Below are positions 55,030-64,000 of a stretch of DNA of 64,000 nt, piece by piece. Made by a program: the position numbers and the translations under genes. Every line of letters starts with the position of its first letter. Position 1 is the first letter of the stretch. The stretch comes from Prorocentrum cordatum. Lineage: Eukaryota > Sar > Dinophyceae > Prorocentrales > Prorocentraceae. Under the pieces are notes generated by a model. That model made no database searches and was not told the DNA's origin. It saw only the letters and a list, made by a program, of their open reading frames with translations. The stretch spans positions 59,510 to 123,509 of the forward strand of contig CAUYUJ010012592.1 of assembly GCA_963575745.1 (NCBI GenBank), given 5' to 3'.

Positions 55030-55999
55030 AATAATAAGAAAACTTAGTATAAGAAGAAGAAGAATAATAACACTAAGAAGAATAAGACTAATAATAAGAA
55101 GTAGACGAAGAATAATAATAAACATAATAATAATAATACGGCGAATAATAATAAGAAGAAGAAGAATGAGCAGACTAATAAAAAGAAGAATAATAATAAG
55201 ACTAAGAAAAATAATACTAAGAAGAATACTAAGCAGACGAATGCGAATAAGAATAATAATAATAAGAATAATAATACTAAGCAGAAGAATGATAATACTA
55301 AGAATAATGAAACGAAGAAGAAGACGAATAACAGTAATAAGACTAATAATACTAAGAATAATAAGAATACGAATAATAAGAATAAGAAGAATAATAAGAC
55401 GAATACGAATAATAATAAGAATACGACTAAACATAAGATTCATATTAATACGAATAATAATAAGAAGAATAAGAAGACGAACGATAATACTAATAATACT
55501 AATAATATTAAAAATAGAAATAATAATAATATCGATAATGTCAACTACTACTAATACTAATATTATTAATAACATTAATAATAATAATGATAATATTACT
55601 AATACTAATAATAATACTACGAATAATACTGATACTACTAATACTGATAATATTAATAATAATTCTACTACTACTAATAATACTAATACTAATAATAATA
55701 CTAATCATACTAATAATAATAATACATAATACATAATACACAATAATAATACTATTAATACTAATAATGATAATAATAATAATAACAATAATACTACTAC
55801 TAATCATAATAGTAATAATATTATCATTAATATTAATATTAATAACAATACTAATACTACTAGTAGTAATACTAATATTAATACTACGAATAATAATAGT
55901 AGTAATAATAATACTAAAGCTAATAATAATAATACTAATAATAATAATGATAATACTAATACTAATAATAATACTACTAATACTACTAATAATACTAAT
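55030..55999 (+). repeat. degenerate A-rich trinucleotide array
   Basis: Almost every triplet in one phase is AAT, AAG, ACT, ACG, ATA-like. It grades from AAG-rich at the left to AAT/ACT-rich at the right and ends at the assembly gap. Confidence 0.95.
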
Positions 56000-56099
56000 N
56001 NNNNNNNNNNNNNNNNNNNNNNNNNNNNNNNNNNNNNNNNNNNNNNNNNNNNNNNNNNNNNNNNNNNNNNNNNNNNNNNNNNNNNNNNNNNNNNNNNNN
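56000..56099. other. assembly gap (100 N)
   Basis: Exactly 100 N, a conventional placeholder for a gap of unknown size, between two unassemblable repeats. Confidence 0.98.
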
Positions 56100-58072
56100 A
56101 GAGCTCCGTTGGAAGCCTAACAAGCCGTGTTAGAGCTCCCACGGAGCTCCTAACATACCATGTTAGAGCACCCAGGGAGCTCTAACATACTGGAACATGC
56201 TATGTTAGAGCTCCGTTGGAGCTCTAACATGCCATGTTAGAGCCACCACGGAGCTCTAACATACCATGTTAGAGCTCCCAGGGGGCTCTAACATACTCGA
56301 ACATGCTATGTTCGAGCTCCGTTGGAGCTCTAACAAGCCATGCTAAGGCTCCCACGGAGCTCCTAACATACCATGTTAGAGCTCCCAGGGAGCTCCCACT
56401 AAGCTCTAACATGCTACTAAGCTCTAACATGCTATGTTAAAGCTCCGCTTTTGGAGCTCCCAGGGGGCTCTAACATGGGAGCTTTAGTATAGCATGTTAG
56501 AGCTCCCTGGGAACTCACGCATACTCGAACATGCTATGTTAGAGCTCCGTTGGTGCTCTAACAAGCCATGTTAGAGCTCCCACTGAGCTCTAACATAGAA
56601 TGTTAGAGCTCCTATGGGAGCTCTAACATTCTGGAACATGCTATGCTAGAGCTCCGTTTGAGCTCTAACATGCCGTGTTAGAACTCCCAGGGAGCTCTAA
56701 CCTACCATGTTAGAGCTCCCAGGGAGCTCTAACATACTCGATCCTGCTATGTTAGAGCTCCGTTGGAGCTCTAACATACCATGTTAGAGCTCCCAGGGGG
56801 TTCCCACTGAGCTCTAGCATGCAATGCAAAGCTCCGTTGGAGCTCGGTATGTTGGAGCTCCCAGGGAGCTCAAACATGGGAGCTCTAAGACAGCATGTTA
56901 GAATTCCCAGGGAGCTCTAACATACTCGAACATGTTTTTTCGAGCTCCGTTGGAGCTCTAACAAGCCATGTTAGAGCTCCCAAGGAGCTCTAACATACCA
57001 TGTTAGAGCTCCCAGGGAGCTCTATCATACTGGAACATGCTATGTTAGAGCTCCGTTGGAGCTCTAACATACCATGTTAGAGCTCCCACGGAGCTCTAAC
57101 ATACAATGTCAGAGCTCCCAGGCAGCTCTTACATAGCCGAACATGCTATGTTAGAGCCCCGTTGGAGCTCGAACATGCCATGTTAGAGCTCCCGCGGAGC
57201 TCTAACGTACCATATTAGAGCTCCCAGGCAGCGCTAACATATTGGAGCATGCTATGTTAGAGCTCCGTTGGAGCTCTAACATACCATGTTAGAGCTCCCA
57301 CGGAGCTCTAACATACCATGTTTGAGTTCCCAGGGAGTTCCCACGGAGCTGTAACCTGATATGTTCAAGCTCCGTTGGAGCTCGGTATGTTAGAGTTCCC
57401 AGGGAGCTCCTAACATGGGAGCTCCGTTGGAACCCATAACATGGGAGCAACATAGCATGTTAGAGCTCCCAGGGAGCTCTTGCATACTCGAACATGCTAT
57501 GTTAGAGCTCCGTTGGAGCTCTAACAAGCCATGTTAGAGCTCCCACTGAGCTCTAACATACCATGTTAGAGCTCCCAGGGAGCTCTAACATACTGGAACA
57601 TGCTATGTTAGAGCTCTGTTGAGCTCTAACATACCATGTTAGAGCTCCCACGGAGCTCTAACATACCATGTTAGAGCTCCCAAGGAGCTCTAACATACTC
57701 GAACCTGCTATGTTAGAGCTCCGTTGGAGCTCTAACAAGCCATGTTCGAGCTCCCACGGAGCTCTAACATACCATGTTAGAGCTCCCAGGGAGCTCCCAC
57801 TAAGCTCTAACATGCTATGTTAAAGCTCCGCTGGAGCTCGGTGTTTTAGAGCTCCCAGGGAGCTCTAACATGGGAGATCTAATATAGCATGTTAGAGCTC
57901 CATGGGAGCTCTAACATGCTATGTTAGAGCTCCCTGGTAGCTCAAACCTGCCCGCCGCCGCCGCCTCAGAGCTCCCACGGAGCTCTAACATGCGATGTTA
58001 GAGCTCCCAGGGAGCTCGAACATAATCTGACATACGATGTTAGGGCTCCATTGGAGCTCTAACATACGATCG
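56100..58072. repeat. palindromic satellite, GAGCTC-rich
   Basis: The monomer of about 32-36 bp is itself a palindrome. ATGTTAGAGCTCCC and GGGAGCTCTAACAT flank one central base, giving 29 bp of perfect symmetry. Monomers alternate central words (CCAGG, CCACGG, CCGTTGG) and spacers (ACC, ACTCGAACATGCT, ACTGGAACATGCT), giving higher-order units of roughly 130 bp. Well over fifty GAGCTC sites are present. Its left boundary is hidden by the gap. Confidence 0.97.
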
Positions 58073-58569
58073 GATTCTCGGGCCCTGGCTGTCGACTCCT
58101 GTCGGGAGGGCCGAGTGGTCGAGGGGCCTCCCGACGGAGGGCCCTCGCAGATGAGTCATCGTGCGGCGCCCCCCGACGGTCCGACGGTCTCCCCCGTGGC
58201 CGGTGGCCCATGGCCCGCGACCCGTCGTCGTCGTCACCGTCCGTCGGCGTCGCTGCCTCAGCCTCAGCCGTCTGCAGTGCGAAGGTCCAGTGTTTCGGCT
58301 GTACTCCTCCTCGGCCTGAGCAGGCGACCCCCCCCCGCCTTGGACTCAGGCGTCGACGCGGCGTCGACGCTCGCCGCGATGGCCGCGATGGCAGCATCTG
58401 AGCCGTCGACGACGATCCACATCCAGCTCCAGCTTCGTGTGACCATCAATAAAGATGGAGTCGTGGTGGGCGGCGTGACCATCAACAATGGAGATGGAGT
58501 CGTGGTGGGCGGCGGCGGCGACGACCAGCGCGCCCCGGGGGCCGCCGCCGTGTTCCAGCATGCGGTCAT

Positions 58570-59073
58570 GTGCCAGCTGCTGGTGGTGGTGGCGCTGCGG
58601 CCGCAGGCCCTGTGGGCGCCGCTGCAGCTCCGGGTGGCGCAGGGGCCGCACTCCCACTCCCACCCCCAGCACTTCCTGTCGCTGCCGCTGGGCAGCCTCC
58701 TCCTGTCGCTGTGCAGCCTGGGCAGCCTGGGCTGCCTCCACCGGCACCAGCGGGGCAAGCCTTGGAGGTGCCCGAGGGGTCTGAGGCCAACGAATTCGGC
58801 TGGCCAGCCACTGCGCCGTGGATCGCACCGCACTTCCGCCGGATCTTGCCCCTCGCGGCTGGCGCGCTCGGGTACCACAGCAGCCACGTGATGGCCCGCT
58901 ATCGCAGCGTTGACATCTGCACCGTATGCGGCGGCTTCTCTGAGCGTGTATGTTCCAGGAAGCTCTGCGCGCCCTGTTCAGGGATCCGCAGTGATCACTA
59001 TGGCAGGCGCAACCTTCTTCACATGCGCGTCGGCCACCACCCCAAAACTAACCGCGATTTTGCGGGCTGCTAG
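58570..59073 (+). pseudogene. possible LINE C-terminal tail fragment
   Basis: An alanine/proline-rich open frame leads into ICTVCGGFSERVCSRKLCAP and then RRNLLHMRVGHHPKTNRDF before a stop at 59071-59073. A cysteine-ribbon followed by G-x-H-P is the kind of C-terminus seen after the RNase H of dinoflagellate LINEs, and the LINE at 48 kb ends with comparable cysteine pairs (ICTRC, GKHPHY). If so, this is a 5'-truncated, unrelated LINE copy. No poly(A) or target duplication is evident. Confidence 0.4.
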
Positions 59074-59164
59074 CGTGGTGAGGGCCCGCCACGCGCCGCG
59101 CGTTGGAGTAGATGGGGGGAGGAGGGGTGGGGGGAGATGGGGGCGAGGCGATATGATCAGAGAT

Positions 59165-59220
59165 TTTGACGACCGTGACGACGACCGTGACGACGACGAC
59201 GACGCGACGACGACCCGACC
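59165..59220 (+). repeat. GAC trinucleotide run
   Basis: GACGACCGTGACGACGACGA-type triplets. Confidence 0.8.
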
Positions 59221-59689
59221 CGACTCGCCCTTAATCCTTAGGCCTCATCTGCATTCTGTGCCCTGCAGGACGCCGCCCCCGCGGCTGCTTCCCACGGTCC
59301 GTCGGCCCGATGCCACGCGCGCGCTCCATGCGAGGCCGCGCGGGCTGCAGCATGCGCGCCGTCTCATCCCCCGCCCCGCGGCGCGCCCCCCCCCCCCACC
59401 ACTGGCACCGCTGGACGTTTGCGCAAGTGTCGGGCTTATGCCGATCGGATCAACGCCCCATGGCTCCAGGGCCCCCCAGGGTTTCCCCGCCCCCCCCCCC
59501 CGACTACATGAATTATCCGACGCTGTCCGCCGCGAGGGCGGGGGGGGGGGGGGGCGCGCTGTAGCTGTTCTCTGTTCTATCGGCTAGCGCAGTCAGTCGA
59601 AACCTTCGGCCTGGCAGCGAATCTCGAAAACATAACAGATTTATGGGGTTCTGGATCTACTAGGACTCAAAAAATGAGTGCGTTGAAGA

Positions 59690-59815
59690 TTGGGATCTCC
59701 TCTTGACGCCCTGAGGGGCGAGGAATTTCTGGCAATCTCTCTTGAGGCCCTGTGGGGAGATAGAATTTCTGGGATCTCCTCTTGAGGCCCTTAGGGTAGT
59801 TAGAATTTCTTGGTG
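59690..59815 (+). repeat. roughly 52-bp tandem repeat
   Basis: About two and a half units containing GGATCTCCTCTTGA(C/G)GCCCT and TAGAATTTCTGG. Confidence 0.75.
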
Positions 59816-60158
59816 CCGTTGGGGTCTTGCAAAATCTCTGGGCCCACCCATCAAGAGCTGGTAGGCCATCTGGGGAGAACTCGACAGGCTCTTGGCGCCC
59901 TCGCTCGCTGAAAATGCATTAATCTTCGCATTGCTTCGAGGGAATGGGCGACTTCCGACATCCGTGAGTTCGTCTAGAACTGGTTGCGGCTATTTTCGCT
60001 CTGCTTCCTATCCGCCCTCTGGACGTTCCATCGGCTACAACGGCCCCTCTTCTTCCATCATTGCCCAATTCCATTCCCACCGCGGCTCCGGCCCGACCTG
60101 CAACAGGTGCGCGAGGTGGAACGGCCGGCCCGCAGCTGAACCGGCCCGCCTGAGCGCG

Positions 60159-63100
60159 ATGAGCGGCTTCGCGGCGCAGCCGTTCAAGGATATCTGGGCC
60201 GAGGAGGTTTTCCCCCTCATCGAGACTGACTTCAAACAGCTTCTCAAGACCATTCCGAAGCGCGTCGCCGAGAGGGCCGAGAAGCCGAAGAGGGAGAAGC
60301 CAGACAAGTCGCAGGAGGACCAGTCGAAGAAGATCTCGAAGAAGGACAGCAAGGAGAGAACTCCATTGCAGGAGAAGCTCGCCAGGATCATCGAAGAGTG
60401 CAACGAGAAGGGCGAGCGCAGGAATGCTTATCTGAACCTGGCGTATACGGCGCCCATCGACAACAGTTTCCTGGAGGAGAATATCACGGTGGGCAAGGTG
60501 GAGAAAGTGGCTGCGGACATGTTCATGTCGAACGTGCCGACGGACGACGCGGCTGAAACAGCGAACGACTCTCTTGAGGGCGCTGGCGACGTCGAGTGCA
60601 CAGCCCAGGGTAACCCACAGCGGCGCATCGTGGAGACGGCAAGCCAGGTCAAGGGTGGCAGGCGTTGGAACATCCCGAAGCAGGTTGAGAAAGGGTTCGA
60701 GATCCCCATCATGATCACCAACGTGAACCAGACCGCTGTGCCCGAGATCGGCAAGTTCAAGCGTTTGGGCAGTGACGTCGTGGTCAACGCTGTCTGGCTG
60801 GCCTACTACTGGGCGAAAGAGGAAGGCAACAGGCAGTCCGTAGAAGCGGTGGAGGACTTGATTCTGGATTGGCCCTTCGATTTCGCGCTGATCCCGGGGC
60901 GCGCGGCTGCGGAGATCGAGGAGAACAAGTTCAAGTGGTCTGTCAACCAGAGAGCCCGCCACGAGCGCCTGCGCGATTTCCTCGGGGTCGAGAACCAGAA
61001 CCTCCTGCGCATCGTGGCACATGCGGCGGACATCTTGAAGAGCGGCGGGGCAGGTGGCGGGAACCCCTCGGCAGAGAAGGTGCAGGCGTGGTTGGAGAAA
61101 AACATAAAGTGGGGACTTATGCACTGCCCCAGCCTGAGGACCGTCAAGACGCACATGACCAACTGGCTCGCTCTCGAAAAGTGCCTGGGGGCATTGCTGC
61201 TTTGGGATGCCGCCGTGAACCGTTGAGGGCGAGACAATCTGCTGGACAGGCCCACGCAGCTTGGGATGATCATCGCGAAGACGGACGCTACCTCGCTGGG
61301 GCACGTCTTGGAAAGCTTGTACACGCGGATGTGGCGGAAGAGCGTGAAGGACCTGTACAGCGCCTCCACCATCGGCCAGGCAGTGGCCGAGATCTTGTGG
61401 GCGAAGAAGTACGTGGCGAACTTTCTGAAACAGTACCCAGACTTGTTCAAAGGGAGCACTGGCTGCAACAGCACTGAAACAACAGACACACACGAGAACG
61501 CCGCCGAGAGAAAAGTCATGGTCATGGCGAGGCAATACCTCGACTCGCCGCTCAAGTTCTTCGAGAAGACTGAGTGGCCTGACAAGGACCCGGCCTGGGT
61601 GCAGTCACTGCCGACCGACGCGCTGCGCCTGGCGATGAGACACTTCCTCGAAATAGGCCAGGAAATTCTACAAGCAGGAGATCTCTGGCGCCCTCACCCA
61701 GCCGTACGCCGAGCGCTACAACATGGACAAGTTCCACAGGAGCGTGCGAGTGAACAAGAGGTTCTTCGAGAAGTTCCAGATCGCGTGCGACTCCCTCGTG
61801 GGAAACCCCCAGGAACCGTCAGAGGAAAAGCCTGCAGACAGCGACACTGTCGGTGCTGCAACAGCGGGCGGTGCTGGAACAGCGGAGGCGGCCTCCGAGG
61901 ACAAGAAGAATATCGACGTCTCCTCGAGCGCCGTGAATAACTTCAAGGCGCTGTGCGAGCAGCAGTGCTCTACCGCGCTGGATGCGCGGGTCGTCATGAT
62001 CACGGCGGAGGGCAGCGCCATGGATATCAACGCTTCGGTTGCTAAGACACGCCTATACCAGAACCTCACAGAGAATGCATCAGTGATGGGCTTCTACGAT
62101 GTCAAGAATGCGAAGTTGTGCTGCGTCTTCGAGGGGCAGGGCCTCGCGCGCCGTGAGCCCGCGCTGGACGGGCAGGATTTCACACGCTACCTGAAGTCCC
62201 TGGAACCGCTGATGGTCGGTGGGCGGGGCGCGCTGCGGGTGCTGACGGGCCGCGCGCAGTCGAACCTCCCGAAGATCCAGAAGATCCTCGCCGCAAACAA
62301 GTTCCGCACGGTCACATACTACCTCGCTTACAACACGAAGCAGATGCAGCAGTACGGCCACTTCCAGAGGCAGCGAGGCCTGGCGGACTCGCGCTCGCAC
62401 GAGGTCATGTTGCTCTGCTGCAAGGGGAGGAAGCCGAAGCACATGGCCAATATCAGGCAGTTCGTGGACGCGGGCAGCCCCCTCTTCAACGAAGTGATGA
62501 GGAACGTGCCTGTCCTGCCGCAGAAGAGCCACGCCCTCGTGCCCAAGCAGGTTCGGGATACCAGCTTGGCCAGCATGGTCGGCCAGTGCGTCGCCGAGGT
62601 GGAGGCCGAGGAGCGAGAGATGATGGGGTACTGCCACCCTCTCCAGGAGGGCGAGGGCGCTGATTGTGGCGCGAGGCGCCCGACGAAGCTGCAACAGCCG
62701 TCCGCCCCGAGAAGGCCCTCCTGACTGCGGCCGTGCAGAAGCGGAAACTCGACCGCCAGCTCACGGGAACGGAGGTGCCGTGGTTCCCGCACGACAACGA
62801 CATCGAGTTCCTCAAGGAGCCCTGCCACGAGGCGGGGAAGCCCAGGTGGGTGCACTTCGGCACGCCTGCGGGCGGCGCAGGCATGCACGGCTGCATCGAG
62901 AGCGGGCGCAGTGTGTTGGCCTTGACTTTCGACGACCACCACGCGAAGGTGCTCGAGCCGTTTCTCGTGGAGAGTGCCGTCGAGGCCATGCTCGGGAGCA
63001 GCACCATGGTGTTCGTGAACGAGGACTTGCTTGCACGCTCTGTGCAGTTGCGCCTGACAAAGGGGGACCCGAAGGATGGGGAGAAGGACGACAACACGAA

Positions 63101-63281
63101 GGAGGGCAAGAAGGAGGACAAGAAGAAGGACAAGAAGGAAAATAAGAAGAATGACAAGAAGGATGACAAGAAGAAGGGTAGGAATGGTAAGAAGCGCGAC
63201 GCCGACGCGTCCTCGACCTCAGACTCCTCGTCCTCAGACGACTCCTCGGCCCCGAAGAAGAAGAAGCCGAATACAGGCTGA
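60159..63281 (+). pseudogene. intronless unknown gene, interrupted three times
   Basis: The likely start is ATG at 60159 (MSGFAAQPFKDIWAEEVFPL); the frame is open upstream to 59892 but less protein-like. A lysine-rich charged segment (residues about 40-75) follows. A long globular part contains GGRRWNIPKQVEKGFEIPIM, NVNQTAVPEIGKFKRLGSDV and ARHERLRDFLGVENQNLLRI. TGA interrupts the frame at 61224-61226, and coding continues in the same frame (MWRKSVKDLYSAS) to about 61660. It then shifts (KFYKQEISGALTQPYAERYN onward) to about 62650 and shifts back (VPWFPHDNDIEFLKEPCHEA) to a stop at 63279-63281 after a lysine/aspartate-rich and serine-rich acidic tail with KKKKPN. I recognise no named domain. 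Lack of introns suggests retroposition, but no leader relic is visible. Either a recent pseudogene or assembly errors. Confidence 0.65.
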
Positions 63282-63858
63282 AACAGAGCACAGGCTTGCG
63301 CACAGGCTGCAACAGAATTCGACAGCTCCGACGCAGGAGCCAGCCCGCGCGCTCCTGTTCCCGTGGAGCTGCCACTTGTTTGAGTTTGGATTGCAGCGGT
63401 CGCGCGCTGGCGGCGTCGCCTCCGTTCTCGTAGCGGGACGCGCGCCACATTCTGGCCTGTGCAGTACACGGCGCATTGCGTACAGATAGGAACATAGTCC
63501 TCCGTCATCCCTTCGTCGCCATCCGTCGCACTTGGCCCGCGGCGCAGGCAAGGCGCATAGTCAGGATGCTTACCTTTCCAAAGGGTACCCTTGTTGCATC
63601 CTACGCTTTCCGTTCCGAAGCTGGGGAGCTGGATAAACAACAGATACCATGCCGCCAAGGCCCTTGTATCCTTGCGGCGCTCTGTAGGGGCGGGCCAGGA
63701 TGGGGGTGCAGCAGGGCAGGGAAGACACGGGAAGCAACGCTCCGAGGAGCGGCCGCAGGGGGAGGAGGAGGACGGAGGAGGGGCCCGCAGGCGTCTCGGT
63801 TCACTGAAACTCAGCGGGCCCGCAGGAAAGACACTGCCGTCAGTGGGCCTCCGCGGCG
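63282..63858. other. intergenic, no feature seen
   Basis: No exon, relic leader or repeat is supported apart from a short GGAGGAGGAGG run near 63760. Confidence 0.5.
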
Positions 63859-64000
63859 ATGGCTGCCTCGGGCGGCAGCGGTCGCGACAGGAACAAGGTT
63901 CTCTTCTATAAGTGGGGCTGTTACCTGCAGGGTGACGGGTCGAACAACGACAAGATCAACAAGAAGCTCAGGGAGACCTGCAGCAATAGCATGGCCAGGG
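63859..64000 (+). CDS. partial reading frame at right edge, unknown protein
   Basis: ATG at 63859 opens MAASGGSGRDRNKVLFYKWG, continuing CYLQGDGSNNDKINKKLRET and CSNSMAR to the window edge. Composition is balanced and codon third positions are GC-rich, as in the 60-63-kb gene. No family is recognised; the frame continues outside the window. Confidence 0.5.
   Translation, partial: MAASGGSGRDRNKVLFYKWGCYLQGDGSNNDKINKKLRETCSNSMAR

Noticed and set aside
54463-55575. Long open frames rich in I, L, R or N over the GGA and AAT arrays
   Set aside because: Direct products of trinucleotide periodicity.
59975-60010. Weak similarity of GCGGCTATTTTCGCTC to the spliced leader upstream of the 60-kb gene
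   Set aside because: Only about 12 of 21 positions match and no 15-nt relic follows.

Overview
The window is nuclear DNA of a dinoflagellate. The decisive sign is a complete 22-nt dinoflagellate spliced-leader (DinoSL) sequence on the minus strand at 54545-54566; a degraded tandem DinoSL relic lies upstream of a gene at 40.6 kb. A LINE carrying RNase H, a broken Ty1/copia element, sparse exons and very large amounts of trinucleotide microsatellite and satellite DNA fit the same group. Species cannot be fixed from the sequence. There are no rRNA, tRNA or CRISPR loci that I can support.

Layout. 1-14.7 kb is GC-rich, nearly gene-free DNA with microsatellites, one 159-bp palindrome and several short inverted-repeat elements (families A, B, C and a 178-bp foldback). 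A terminal exon of an unidentified gene ends at 14846. 15164-20615 is a decayed Ty1/copia LTR retrotransposon with two 153-155-bp LTRs and a 5-bp target duplication. 22.6-24.8 kb is an ATGT/ATGC array split by a GAC array. 25.0-39.2 kb is a mosaic of three related satellite arrays (89-, 77- and about 89-bp units, sharing a core, a leader and a trailing module) and long stretches of a degenerate CTTGG repeat spaced 9-12 bp. One minus-strand exon-like segment (26446-26639) sits inside this mosaic, so the satellites may be intronic. 39.4-40.2 kb holds a family B element and a 600-bp trinucleotide array.

40.6-43.2 kb carries the best conventional gene: three tandem spliced-leader relics, a multi-pass membrane exon, a repeat-filled intron and an exon coding for two PAS-like domains. 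47877-54580 is a full-length LINE on the minus strand, with DinoSL at its 5' end, A7 at its 3' end and a perfect 15-bp target duplication. Its ORF1 is intact and its ORF2 (endonuclease, reverse transcriptase, RNase H) is broken only by two slips in simple repeats. 54.6-58.1 kb is microsatellite, a 100-N gap and a 2-kb array of 29-bp perfect palindromes. A LINE-tail-like fragment follows at 58.6-59.1 kb. 60159-63281 is an intronless unknown gene broken by one in-frame TGA and two frameshifts, and a partial reading frame runs off the right edge.

The unifying theme is reverse flow of RNA into the genome. A trans-spliced LINE copied itself with its leader attached, and the enzyme of such an element is a natural candidate for making the leader-bearing retrogenes seen at 40.6 kb. 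Both retrotransposons landed in GGA/CCT microsatellites.
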